A stretch of DNA of 64,000 nt from Sinorhizobium sojae CCBAU 05684 (GTDB lineage Bacteria; Pseudomonadota; Alphaproteobacteria; Rhizobiales; Rhizobiaceae). Below are positions 8,766-16,944 of this stretch, one piece after another. The notes beneath the pieces are model-generated. The model was given only the letters and a program-made list of their open reading frames with translations, made no database searches and was not told where the DNA came from. Each line of letters begins with the position of its first letter. The first letter of the stretch is position 1. A program made the position numbers and the translations under genes. Where the stretch lies: contig NZ_CP023067.1 of assembly GCF_002288525.1 (NCBI RefSeq), positions 1,736,001-1,800,000 of the forward strand, read 5' to 3'.

Positions 8766-8779
8766 GTTCAACACTGAAC
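8766..8779. promoter_or_regulatory. Candidate MarR operator between hydrolase and marR
   Basis: GTTCA and TGAAC form perfect 5-bp arms around ACAC within the 45-bp gap separating the divergent hydrolase and marR start codons. MarR proteins typically bind short palindromes in such shared promoters, so co-repression of both genes is likely. Confidence 0.5.
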
Positions 8780-8793
8780 ATATTTGTACAACG

Positions 8794-9297
8794 ATGAACA
8801 AAAAGCAAGCGACGACCGAACGCGCTCACTTTCCCTGGGACCATCCGCGCTTTCGCAGCTGGATCGCCGTGGCGCGCGCGTGCCAGTTGATGCAGCAGAC
8901 GCTGACGCGCCGGCTGGCCCATCTCGACGTCAAGCCGCCGCATCTCGACATCCTGGTGAACCTCTATCGTTTCGACGGCATCAGCCAGCAGGAGCTCGCC
9001 CGCAAGCTGCTGGTTGGGCGATCCAACATGAGCATGCTGCTTCCGCAATTGCAGAAGCGGGGCCTCATCGAACGCCGCGGCGACGCCAGGGACAGGCGCG
9101 TGTTGCGCCTATCCCTGACGCCAGCCGGACGGACACTGACGGAAGCGGCGATGGAGATTCAGACGGCGCTCATCGACGATTCGCACCGCGGGGCCCCGAT
9201 CGAGGACTGCATCAGGGTCGCAGAATCGATGGAACGGATAATTGCCCTCCTGCTCAACGAGGACAGCGCGCTGGCAGAGCCCGGCAGTAACGCCTGA
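8794..9297 (+). CDS. MarR-family transcriptional regulator
   Basis: 167-residue winged-helix regulator. The recognition region reads ISQQELARKLLVGRSNMSMLLPQLQKRGLIERR and is followed by the wing D-A-R-D-R-R-V-L-R-L-S-L-T-P-A-G, the canonical MarR signature. The ATG at 8794 is preceded by a promoter-sized gap shared with the divergent alpha/beta hydrolase gene, the likely target. Its stop codon at 9295-9297 abuts directly the stop codon of the convergent DUF971 gene. Confidence 0.9.
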   Translation: MNKKQATTERAHFPWDHPRFRSWIAVARACQLMQQTLTRRLAHLDVKPPHLDILVNLYRFDGISQQELARKLLVGRSNMSMLLPQLQKRGLIERRGDARDRRVLRLSLTPAGRTLTEAAMEIQTALIDDSHRGAPIEDCIRVAESMERIIALLLNEDSALAEPGSNA

Positions 9298-9672
9298 TCA
9301 GCGCGGCTTCTCGGTCTGGTCGCGCGACATGCCCTTTTCGGCAAGCTCCTGCTCGTAAGCCCCGAATAGCGCGTCGCCTCGCTCGCCCAACTCACGCAGA
9401 TAGGACCAGGTGTAGATGCCGGTGTCGTGGAAATCGTCGAAGCCGATCCGCACCGCGTAGTTCCCTGTCGGCTGCACCGAAATGATTTGCACATTGCGCT
9501 TGCCGGGCACGGTCACGCGCTGGCCAGGCCCATGCCCCTGCACTTCGGCCGAGGGCGAAAGCACGCGTAGCAATTCAGCCGAAAGATCGAAGGAGGCCCC
9601 GTCGTCGAATGTCACCGTCAGCCGGTGGCGGTCCTTTGATATGCGCAATTCGGTCGGCCAGTGGTCGCTCAT
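9298..9672 (-). CDS. DUF971 protein (gamma-butyrobetaine hydroxylase N-terminal-like)
   Basis: 124-residue DUF971 family protein (PELRISKDRHRLTVTFDDG-type start, VQPTGNYAVRIGFDDFHDTGIYTWSYL core). Related small domains occur at the N-terminus of gamma-butyrobetaine hydroxylase and stand alone in many proteobacteria near cofactor or iron-sulfur genes. Here it lies just before moaA, in divergent orientation, which fits a link with molybdenum cofactor or Fe-S metabolism, but no activity is established. The frame ends exactly next to the marR stop. Confidence 0.85.
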   Translation of the reverse strand: MSDHWPTELRISKDRHRLTVTFDDGASFDLSAELLRVLSPSAEVQGHGPGQRVTVPGKRNVQIISVQPTGNYAVRIGFDDFHDTGIYTWSYLRELGERGDALFGAYEQELAEKGMSRDQTEKPR

Positions 9673-9708
9673 CGTCCTTACTCCCTGCTCGTCCTCTGCT
9701 AGGAAAGC

Positions 9709-9804
9709 TCTACAGCGCCGTCTTATCAGACGCGCAAAGGTCGCTGTAGCTAAATTGCTGCACGTTTCCGAACATCGGCTAGGACTCCGGGAAACATGCA
9801 GTAG
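9709..9804. repeat. Composite intergenic repeat with hairpin (ATCAGACG module plus CTGCA hairpin)
   Basis: A first module (CTACAGCGCC...ATCAGACGCGCAAAGGTCGCTGTAGC) is followed by a long imperfect hairpin whose arms begin CTGCACGTTTCC and end GGGAAACATGCAG. The same two modules in the same order recur at 34768-34866, which identifies it as a dispersed element. It occupies the upstream region shared by the DUF971 gene and moaA. Confidence 0.7.
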
Positions 9805-9933
9805 TAAAGCAGAATTGAACGGACGGAAATCTTTCGGGGATTGCTGTCCCTGGAATTTGAAAGAGTTTGGCGCAGCCACCGCCTTGACGCGACCCCTTTT
9901 GCTCACGACATTGGGGGCTCCGGGAGAAAAGAA

Positions 9934-10983
9934 TTGAACACGGCCAGAATAGAGCGCGCCAGCGCGCAACCGCTCGACGACGTAACCGCCCCGATGATCG
10001 ACCCCTTCGGCCGCGCGATCACCTATCTGCGGGTCTCCGTCACCGACCGCTGCGACTTCCGCTGCACCTATTGCATGGCGGAACATATGACGTTCCTGCC
10101 GAAAAAGGACCTCTTGACGCTCGAGGAGCTTCACCGGCTCTGTTCGGCCTTCATCGCCAAGGGCGTGCGCAAGCTGCGGCTCACCGGCGGCGAGCCGCTG
10201 GTGCGCAAGAACATCATGTTTCTTGTCCGCGAACTCGGCAGAGAGATCGAGGCCGGCCGGCTCGACGAATTGACGCTGACGACGAACGGCTCGCAACTGG
10301 CGAAACATGCGGCCGAGCTCGCCGATCACGGTGTCCGCCGCATCAATGTCTCGCTCGATACTCTCGATGCCGGCAAGTTCCGGCGGATCACGCGCTGGGG
10401 TGAACTGGCGAAAGTAGTGGAAGGCATCGATGCCGCGCAGGCCGCAGGCCTCAAGGTCAAGATCAATACGGTGGCGCTGAAGGGCTTCAACGACGCCGAG
10501 ATCCCGGAACTGATGCGCTGGGCGCACGGGCGCGGCATGGACCTGACGCTGATCGAGACCATGCCGATGGGCGAGGTCGACGAGGACCGCACCGATCATT
10601 ACCTGCCGCTTTCCGAGATGCGCGAGCGGCTGGAGACGCAATTCACGTTGGAGGATGTACCCTACCGCACCGGTGGCCCGGCCCGTTACGTGAAGGTGCA
10701 GGAGACCGGCGGCCGGCTCGGCCTGATCACACCCCTCACCCACAATTTCTGCGAAAGCTGCAATCGTGTGCGGCTCACCTGCACCGGCACGCTCTATATG
10801 TGCCTCGGCCAGAACGACGCCGCGGACCTGCGCGCCGCGCTGCGGGCCACCGACGACGACGCCTACCTGTCGAAGGTCATCGACGAGGCGATCGGCCGCA
10901 AACCGAAGGGCCACGATTTCATCATTGACCGCGAGCACAACCGCCCGGCCGTCGCACGGCATATGAGCGTCACCGGCGGGTGA
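9934..10983 (+). CDS. moaA: GTP 3',8-cyclase, molybdenum cofactor biosynthesis MoaA
   Basis: 349-residue radical SAM enzyme that converts GTP to 3',8-cyclo-7,8-dihydro-GTP, the first step of molybdopterin synthesis with MoaC. The SAM-binding cluster motif CDFRCTYC supplies Cys40, Cys44 and Cys47; the second, GTP-binding cluster is in [16 protein letters not shown]; the protein ends in Gly-Gly, the conserved MoaA tail. A TTG start at 9934 with GGGAG upstream gives the N-terminus [10 protein letters not shown], matching the usual length; an internal ATG at 9994 is the alternative. It is the first of three Moco genes in the window, with mobA and mobB further downstream. Confidence 0.95.
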   Translation: MNTARIERASAQPLDDVTAPMIDPFGRAITYLRVSVTDRCDFRCTYCMAEHMTFLPKKDLLTLEELHRLCSAFIAKGVRKLRLTGGEPLVRKNIMFLVRELGREIEAGRLDELTLTTNGSQLAKHAAELADHGVRRINVSLDTLDAGKFRRITRWGELAKVVEGIDAAQAAGLKVKINTVALKGFNDAEIPELMRWAHGRGMDLTLIETMPMGEVDEDRTDHYLPLSEMRERLETQFTLEDVPYRTGGPARYVKVQETGGRLGLITPLTHNFCESCNRVRLTCTGTLYMCLGQNDAADLRAALRATDDDAYLSKVIDEAIGRKPKGHDFIIDREHNRPAVARHMSVTGG

Positions 10984-11039
10984 CGTCGGTTGTACCTCAT
11001 CCGCCTGCCGGTACCTTCCTTCCCACCGATATTGCTACC

Positions 11040-11065
11040 CCCTCTCCCCGCCTGCGGGGAGAGGG
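11040..11065. terminator. Palindromic hairpin between convergent moaA and chemoreceptor gene
   Basis: CCCTCTCCCCGC and GCGGGGAGAGGG form perfect 12-bp arms with a 2-bp centre, placed between the moaA stop (10983) and the convergent receptor stop (11094). The same palindrome recurs at 59167-59192, so it is a dispersed repeat; here it could act as a bidirectional terminator. There is no T-run. Confidence 0.6.
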
Positions 11066-11093
11066 TTAGGGTGAGGGGCAAATCAAGGCTCAG

Positions 11094-13640
11094 CTACGCT
11101 GCGTAGGTCGTGCCATGCCGCCCGTCGCCATGGGACACATTGCTCGTCCCCGTCTTGAAGCGCTCGATCTTTTCGTTGAGCACTTCCACCTGGCGACGCA
11201 GGCCGTGGATTTCGGCCGTGTTCTCCTCGACCATCGCCGCGTTCTGCTGCGTTATCAGTTCGACCTCGTGTACCGCGGTATTGACCTCGTTGAGCCCGCG
11301 ATATTGGTCGGCGGCGGCTGCCTCGATATTGCTGACGAGGCCGTGGATCGTCGCAATGTGATCGTTGATGACGGACAGTGCGCTGCCGGTTTCCTGAACC
11401 AATTCGACGCCGCTGCGCACCTGGACGGAGCTCGCGGAAATCAGCTCCTTGATCTCGCGTGCCGCACTCGCGCAACGCTGGGCGAGCTCCCGGACCTCCT
11501 GCGCCACGACGGCGAAGCCGCGGCCCGCTTCGCCCGCACGCGCCGCCTCGACGCCCGCGTTCAATGCCAGCAGGTTGGTCTGGAACGCAATTTCGTCGAT
11601 CACCCCGATGATCGTTCCGATTTTTTCCGAGGAACGATTGATCGCCGCCATGGCATCGATCGCCTTGGCGACGACTTCGCCGGAATGCTGTGCATAGGAA
11701 TTCGTCTCGTCGACGGAGACGGTCGTCTGCCGGGCGCTCTCGGCCGTGGTGCGGACGATTTCCGTGAGCTGCCGCAGCGCCCGCGAGCTTTCCTCGAGGG
11801 CTGCGGCCTGCTGTTCGGTGCGGCGGGCAAGATCGTCGGCCGAGGCCGAGAGGTTGCCGGTCCCGCCGGTGATCTCTTCCGTGACGAGACGGACATCCAT
11901 CAGCGTCGCGCGCAAGGCTTCGACGGCGTTGTTGTAGGTGCGCGCCATGATCACGTAGTCCGCCGGCAGGTCCTCCGCCATGCCTTCCTCGAGATTGCCG
12001 GCGGCAAGCTGCGATAGCACGTCGGAAAGCGCATTCAGCGCCTGCATCTGCTCGGCTTCGACGCGCGCGCGCTCCTCTGAGCGGAGAGCCTCTTCCCGGG
12101 CAGATAGCGTCCGCGCCGCCTCGGCCTCGCGCCCGAGGCGGACATTCTCAAGCGCATTGTCGCGGAACACGGCGACGGAGCGAACCATGTCGCCGATTTC
12201 GTCGCCGCGGTTACGCCCTTCGATCGCCACTTCGAGGTCGCCATTGGCAAGCCGCGTCATCGTCTCGGTGACGCGCTTCAACGGGCCGCGCAGCGTCTCG
12301 ACGAGCATCAGCCCGCCAATGATCGCCAGCAGCGTTCCGGCGACCATCGCGATGATCGAGACGGTTGCCGAACGCTGGCTGTCCTGCTTGCCGGCTTCCT
12401 GGGCACGGCTGACGAAGCTTTCCAGCGTGCTGCTGGCATCGGCAACGAGGGCCGCCGCCTCACTCTTGGCCGCCTGCCAGCGCACGCCGACATCGATCAG
12501 CGCCGCGGTGCCCTTGTCGATATTGTCGAGCGACGGACCGAGCTTTGCCGGCAGATCACGCAAGGTTGCGTTCTTTGCACCGAGCTCCGACAGCTTATCG
12601 GCCGTTTGACGGACCGCCTCGAGGTCGGCGACGACGAGGTCGCGCTTCGCCGCCTCCAGCTTGCGGTGCAACTCGCTGATGTGAAGACGGGTGCGGTCCA
12701 GCCCCTGAAACGTCTCGCCCATCAGGTCGATCAACGTCTTCAGGCTTGCGATGTCACCGTCCATGCTGACGAAGCGCTTGGCGGCTGTTTCGGAGTTGGC
12801 TGCCCCCGCCTTGGCGAAGTCGGCCTCGTATTTCGAGAACTTGCTGAGGATGGGCACGAGCGCGTTCTTCTTCTTATCATTTTCTTCCGGCCCGGCAAGA
12901 ACTGCCTGAACCTTCTCGGCCAGCACCTTGAGCTCGCCGAGCGGCTTCTTGACCTTCTCGGAGGCAATCCTTTCCGATTGGCCAATCTGCTTCATCAGAT
13001 GCGGCAGCAGCTTCATCGCCTGCTCGATCTTGGCATCCGGATTGACCGCCATCGTCACCGGCAGGCGGAATTTCTTGATCCGCTCGGCTAGGCCTTGATA
13101 GGCCGCCGCATCGAACAGCAATGCCTTTGCAAAGGCCTCCTTCTCGTCCGATTGCGAACGTAGGATATCGATCTGCTTGTAGGCGTTATTGCCGTTTTTG
13201 GTCATGTCGGCGAGCGCGGCTTCCAGCGATTCCGTCACCCGGTCCCGCTCGACTTCGACCGCCCAGAGCTTATCCGTCTGGGCGCGCATCTGCCCGCCGA
13301 GGTCCACGACCGAGGCTATCTGAGCCTTGTCGGCATCCTGCGTCAGCAAGCCTTCGAGCGCCCCGACGCCCGCCTCCTGCTCATCGATCGCACCCACAAG
13401 CGCGTCGCGCCCCTCCGCACTCGGATTGTCAACGAAAGCCTGCAGGGCGCTTCTGAGTGCCTGGAAGTCCGAAAGATTGTTGATCGTTTCACGCGTGACC
13501 GTCATGTGCCCGTTGAGCGTGCGAGCGGTGTAGAAGCCGACGAGGCCGATCCCGGCGATCAGCGCCACAAGCGGTATGACGAAAAGTAGGACTTTCGTAA
13601 CGATGCGCAGGCGCTGCAGAAGGCGATCGATGACAGACAT
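11094..13640 (-). CDS. Methyl-accepting chemotaxis protein with very long periplasmic domain (McpZ-like)
   Basis: 848-residue chemoreceptor. A membrane segment at about 14-38 and a second at 424-450 enclose a periplasmic region of about 385 residues, predicted almost entirely helical. A HAMP domain follows (451-505), then the signalling domain with the hairpin tip [38 protein letters not shown]. The size and helical nature of the sensor resemble S. meliloti McpZ, described as having a novel long helical-bundle fold; the assignment to that orthologue is by architecture only. No C-terminal receptor-tethering pentapeptide is seen. It is transcribed alone. The ligand is unknown. Confidence 0.9.
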   Translation of the reverse strand: MSVIDRLLQRLRIVTKVLLFVIPLVALIAGIGLVGFYTARTLNGHMTVTRETINNLSDFQALRSALQAFVDNPSAEGRDALVGAIDEQEAGVGALEGLLTQDADKAQIASVVDLGGQMRAQTDKLWAVEVERDRVTESLEAALADMTKNGNNAYKQIDILRSQSDEKEAFAKALLFDAAAYQGLAERIKKFRLPVTMAVNPDAKIEQAMKLLPHLMKQIGQSERIASEKVKKPLGELKVLAEKVQAVLAGPEENDKKKNALVPILSKFSKYEADFAKAGAANSETAAKRFVSMDGDIASLKTLIDLMGETFQGLDRTRLHISELHRKLEAAKRDLVVADLEAVRQTADKLSELGAKNATLRDLPAKLGPSLDNIDKGTAALIDVGVRWQAAKSEAAALVADASSTLESFVSRAQEAGKQDSQRSATVSIIAMVAGTLLAIIGGLMLVETLRGPLKRVTETMTRLANGDLEVAIEGRNRGDEIGDMVRSVAVFRDNALENVRLGREAEAARTLSAREEALRSEERARVEAEQMQALNALSDVLSQLAAGNLEEGMAEDLPADYVIMARTYNNAVEALRATLMDVRLVTEEITGGTGNLSASADDLARRTEQQAAALEESSRALRQLTEIVRTTAESARQTTVSVDETNSYAQHSGEVVAKAIDAMAAINRSSEKIGTIIGVIDEIAFQTNLLALNAGVEAARAGEAGRGFAVVAQEVRELAQRCASAAREIKELISASSVQVRSGVELVQETGSALSVINDHIATIHGLVSNIEAAAADQYRGLNEVNTAVHEVELITQQNAAMVEENTAEIHGLRRQVEVLNEKIERFKTGTSNVSHGDGRHGTTYAA

Positions 13641-13886
13641 TGCGGACCCCAGTTCTCATTATTAAGAGACATCTCCGCGCGGCTGGCATGCGCAGCACCA
13701 TGCTTTGCTCGGATGCATGGTGCCGCCGAGGGCACGGGCTGCCGCCGGGAACACCTCCCAGGCCCCAGTGCAGCACGGTATGGTCGGCTTTCCGACCGTC
13801 GCCCACCGATCGCATCATGCGATGGATTGCGGAATCGTCCGGACGATAGGCGGCGAAAATTAAGATTCCGCGAATGTATCGCGCGA

Positions 13887-13986
13887 GCGCATCGGCCCGA
13901 AAATCGGACCCGATTGTCGCGCCGATGCGCAGATTCAAAGAGCTACAGCGATCTTTGCGCGTCTGAAAAAACGCGCGGCGTTGTAG
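13887..13986. repeat. Rhizobial mosaic intergenic repeat, reverse orientation
   Basis: From left to right: GCGCATCGGCCCGAAAATCGG, a GATGCGCAGATTCAAAG module and TTTGCGCGTCTGAAAAAACGCGCGGCG. This is the reverse complement of the order found at 31522-31627. It lies in the 505-bp gap between the chemoreceptor start and the DMT exporter; the rest of that gap (13641-13886 and 13987-14145) shows only short inverted repeats and no supported gene. Confidence 0.7.
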
Positions 13987-14145
13987 TGGCACGAAACGAT
14001 TTGGTGCATTTGAAGGGTGATCCCGCGCAAAGGCAGGCTTGAGTTTGTAAGAAATGGCATTCAAAGCTAGGCAGTCGGGCAGCCGCAGCCGATGGATTCG
14101 CCCAGTCCCGCCGGGCACCCGCACCCCAGCCGAAGGTCTTACGCA

Positions 14146-15054
14146 ATGCACCCCTCAGCCAATTTCCGCGGCATCATCTTCATGTGCCTGGCCATGGCCG
14201 CTTTCTCCTGTAACGACGCATTGATCAAGTCGGTGACCGGCGCGATGAATACCGGCCAGATCATGTTCGTGCGCGGCCTGCTGACCACCCTGATGGCCCT
14301 GGCGATCGCCTACCACTTCGGCGCGCTGCGCCCGATCCGCACGATTCTCCGGCCGGTGATCCTGCTGCGCATCGCCATGGAAGCGTTGGCATCGGTGACC
14401 TATATCTCGGCGCTCGGCCTCATACCGCTGGCCAATGCATCGGCGATCATGCAGGCGCTGCCACTGGCGGTGACGCTCGGCGCCGCCCTTTTCCTCGGCC
14501 AGCCGGTCGGATGGCGCCGCTGGCTGGCGATCGCGACCGGTTTTATTGGCGTCCTGATCGTGTTGCGACCGGGGCCGGAAGGTTTTACCCCTGCGGCGCT
14601 GACGGTCGTCGCCTGCGTCTTCGTAACGGCGACGCGCGATCTCTGCACGCGCCGGATCGGAACCGAAGTACCCTCGCTCTTCATCACCGTCACCACCGCC
14701 TTCGTCACGACGCTGGTCGGGGCGGCGCTCATCGTTCCGCTCGGCGGCTGGCAGCCGGTGTCGGCGACCTCCTTCACTCATATCGTCGGGGCCAGCGTGC
14801 TGTTGATGCTCGGCTACCAGACGATTGTGCTTGCCATGCGCGAGGGCGATATCTCCGTTATCGCGCCGTTCCGCTACACGGGGCTTCTCTGGTCGATCAC
14901 GATCGGCATCGCTTTCTTTGCCGAGACGCCGGACCGCTGGATGCTGGCGGGCGTTGCCGTTATCGTCGGCTCGGGTCTCTATACCTTCTATCGCGAAAGC
15001 CTGCGCGGACGCCCCGCCGTCGCTCAGCGCGCCGTCACGAGCCCGCTGGAATAG
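14146..15054 (+). CDS. DMT superfamily (EamA-type) transporter
   Basis: 302-residue inner-membrane protein with ten predicted hydrophobic helices arranged as two EamA repeats. Typical signatures are the start FMCLAMAAFSCNDALIKSV, the end of the first repeat (SAIMQALPLAVTLGAALFLGQPVGWRRWLA) and the C-terminal DISVIAPFRYTGLLWSITIG block. Such proteins export or exchange metabolites. The stop codon is 11 bp before mobA, so it may be co-transcribed with mobA and mobB, without an obvious functional link. The ATG at 14146 is chosen as the first Met before helix 1. Confidence 0.85.
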   Translation: MHPSANFRGIIFMCLAMAAFSCNDALIKSVTGAMNTGQIMFVRGLLTTLMALAIAYHFGALRPIRTILRPVILLRIAMEALASVTYISALGLIPLANASAIMQALPLAVTLGAALFLGQPVGWRRWLAIATGFIGVLIVLRPGPEGFTPAALTVVACVFVTATRDLCTRRIGTEVPSLFITVTTAFVTTLVGAALIVPLGGWQPVSATSFTHIVGASVLLMLGYQTIVLAMREGDISVIAPFRYTGLLWSITIGIAFFAETPDRWMLAGVAVIVGSGLYTFYRESLRGRPAVAQRAVTSPLE

Positions 15055-15065
15055 GGAACGCTTCG

Positions 15066-15719
15066 ATGGCCGAAGATGCTTCCATTGCTCGCCCGCCCGC
15101 CGTCGTCTTGGCCGGCGGCCGCTCCACGCGTATGGGAACGCCGAAGGCGACCGTTACCCTCGGCGGCCGCACCATGCTCGCCCATGTCATCGACCGGCTG
15201 AGGCCGCAGGTCGCCAGCATCGCCGTCAACCTCAACACCGGACCGGGTATCCTGCTGCCAAGCGATACGGCCGTTCTCGCCGACACGATCCCGGGCTTCG
15301 TCGGCCCGCTTGCCGGGGTACTCACGGCAATGCGCCACGCCGCAAAGGCCGCGCCGGACGCGAGTCACGTACTGACCGTGCCGATCGACACGCCCTTCTT
15401 TCCGGGCACGCTGGCGGCGAAACTCCAGGATGCGGTCACGTCTGACGGCGAGATTGCCGTTGCCTGGTCGTACGACGAGATGCATCCGCTCTTCGCCCTC
15501 TGGCCCATCGGGCTTGCCGACGACCTCGACGCCTGGATCCGCATCGACGAGAAGGGGCGCGTTCGCGCCTTCATAGCGCGCCATCCTTCGGTAGCGGTGG
15601 ATTTCGCACCGGTCGCTACCCAGGCAGGACCGCTTGACCCGTTCTTCAACATCAACACGCCGCAGCAACTCGAGGAAGCGGAAGCATGGCTGGCGCACAT
15701 CAAGGATCCCGCGCAATGA
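15066..15719 (+). CDS. mobA: Molybdenum cofactor guanylyltransferase MobA
   Basis: 217-residue nucleotidyltransferase that joins GMP to molybdopterin, giving the MGD form used by DMSO-reductase family enzymes. The GTP-binding signature LAGGRSTRMGTPKATV is near the N-terminus, and the metal-binding region VPIDTPFFPG and the NINTPQQLEEAE C-terminal block are conserved. The start ATG at 15066 precedes the signature by about 15 residues. Its stop overlaps the mobB start (ATGA), so the two are translationally coupled. Confidence 0.93.
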   Translation: MAEDASIARPPAVVLAGGRSTRMGTPKATVTLGGRTMLAHVIDRLRPQVASIAVNLNTGPGILLPSDTAVLADTIPGFVGPLAGVLTAMRHAAKAAPDASHVLTVPIDTPFFPGTLAAKLQDAVTSDGEIAVAWSYDEMHPLFALWPIGLADDLDAWIRIDEKGRVRAFIARHPSVAVDFAPVATQAGPLDPFFNINTPQQLEEAEAWLAHIKDPAQ

Positions 15720-16228
15720 ATGCACCCATAATATTCGGCATCGCCGGCTGGAAGAATTCGGGCAAAACCGGCCTGATGGTCCGTCTCGTCGGCGAAATGA
15801 CCCGACGCGGCTATCGGGTGTCGACCGTCAAGCACGCACACCACGACTTCGACATCGACAAGGTCGGCACCGACAGCTACCGGCATCGGGAGGCGGGGGC
15901 GCATGAGGTGACGATCGTCTCCTCGACCCGCTTTGCCATCATGCATGAATTGCGCGGCGCGCCGGAGCCGGGCTTTGAAGAAATCCTGTCGCGGCTTGCC
16001 CCCTGCGATCTCGTCCTGATCGAGGGCTACAAGCGCGAACCGATTCCGAAGATCGAGGCCCGCCGGCTGAGTTCGACCAATCACGAGCCGCTGGCGCCAA
16101 CGGATCCGCACATCATCGCCATCGCCGCCGATCACCCCGTCGCCGACAGCCCCCTGCCCGTTTTCGACCTCGACGACACGGTGGCAATTGCCGATTTCAT
16201 CGAGCGCACGACCGGACTGCGCGGCTGA
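15716..16228 (+). CDS. mobB: Molybdopterin-guanine dinucleotide biosynthesis adaptor MobB
   Basis: 170-residue P-loop GTPase associated with MobA. The Walker A motif GWKNSGKTGL lies at the N-terminus, followed by STVKHAHHDFDIDKVGTDSYRHREAGA, the typical MobB block, and a LVLIEGYKREPIPKIE segment. It binds GTP and is thought to assist guanylylation of the cofactor. The ATG at 15716 overlaps the mobA TGA by four bases. A mosaic palindromic repeat begins three bases after its stop. Confidence 0.93.
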   Translation: MNAPIIFGIAGWKNSGKTGLMVRLVGEMTRRGYRVSTVKHAHHDFDIDKVGTDSYRHREAGAHEVTIVSSTRFAIMHELRGAPEPGFEEILSRLAPCDLVLIEGYKREPIPKIEARRLSSTNHEPLAPTDPHIIAIAADHPVADSPLPVFDLDDTVAIADFIERTTGLRG

Positions 16229-16231
16229 CCT

Positions 16232-16335
16232 AGCGCATCGGCCCGAGAATCGGAACCGATTTTCGAAAGCTCGATGCGCAGATTCAAAAAGTTGCAGCGA
16301 CCTTTGCGCGTCTGAAAAGACGCGCGGCGCTCCAA
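16232..16335. repeat. Rhizobial mosaic intergenic repeat, reverse orientation
   Basis: The element reads GCGCATCGGCCCGAGAATCGG, then an ATTTTCGAAAGCTCGATGCGC half, then GATTCAAAAAGTTGCAGCG, then CTTTGCGCGTCTGAAAAGAC. It contains all modules of the 31522-31627 copy in reverse complement. It separates mobB from the convergent Lrp-family gene and could terminate either transcript. Confidence 0.75.
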
Positions 16336-16355
16336 GGCGTCGCGACAAATCGACT

Positions 16356-16820
16356 TCAACGCCGCTTCTTGCTCCGCGTGGCCAGAACGTTGCGGATTGA
16401 GAAGCTCGAATGAATTCTCAGCACACCTGGCAGCGTCGAGAGTATTTCCTTGTGGATTCGCTCGAACTCACCCGCGCCTGCCACTTCCACCCTTAAGAGA
16501 TAGTCTGATCCGCCGGTCATCAGAAAGCACTCGCGGATTTCCGGATGCTTTCGCACGGCGGCTTCGAAACGGTCGAGATGTTCCTCCGTCTGCCGTTCGA
16601 GCGTGATGTTGATGATCACCGCGATCGTGTCTTCGGAGCTCCCGCTGTCCACCAATGCCGTATAGCCGCGGATGACGCCGGCTTCCTCGAGCAGTTTTAT
16701 CCGCCGCAAACAAGCAGAAGGCGACAGGCCGATTTCCGCGGCCAGGCGAGCATTGCTCATGCGGGCGTCGATCCGCAGCAGGCGCAGGATGTTACGGTCG
16801 ATCGCATCGATTGCGGACAT
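16356..16820 (-). CDS. Lrp/AsnC-family regulator of the D-alanine catabolic operon
   Basis: 154-residue Lrp/AsnC regulator: N-terminal helix-turn-helix (MSNARLAAEIGLSPSACLRRIKLLEEAGVIRGY) and C-terminal RAM effector domain with GGSDYLLRVEVAG. It is divergent from the racemase/dehydrogenase genes, the arrangement seen for DadR/AlaR-type activators of D-alanine catabolism. Regulation by alanine is inferred from context and family. The start at 16820 gives a family-standard length. Confidence 0.88.
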   Translation of the reverse strand: MSAIDAIDRNILRLLRIDARMSNARLAAEIGLSPSACLRRIKLLEEAGVIRGYTALVDSGSSEDTIAVIINITLERQTEEHLDRFEAAVRKHPEIRECFLMTGGSDYLLRVEVAGAGEFERIHKEILSTLPGVLRIHSSFSIRNVLATRSKKRR

Positions 16821-16837
16821 GCAGGAACTTCCAATTC

Positions 16838-16916
16838 TTCGAAGTTTGTTCGAACAATCATCATAAATTGAAATACATGATCAACGCTAGTGAGGAAATT
16901 CAACGAAAATTTCAAT
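16838..16916. promoter_or_regulatory. Regulatory region of the dad-like operon
   Basis: The gap between the divergent regulator and racemase starts is AT-rich compared with the surroundings. It holds two TTCGAA palindromes at 16838-16843 and 16849-16854, one helical turn apart, and an inverted pair ATTGAAAT (16867-16874) and ATTTCAAT (16909-16916). Lrp proteins bind several phased degenerate sites, so these are candidates for the binding array. No binding evidence exists in the sequence itself. Confidence 0.4.
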
Positions 16917-16944
16917 ATGTTCCCGTGCAGACGAGAGGTTGCAC

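Noticed and set aside
10326-10962. Long minus-strand frames opposite moaA
   Set aside because: Antisense shadow; moaA has all radical SAM motifs and the shadow has no recognisable domain.
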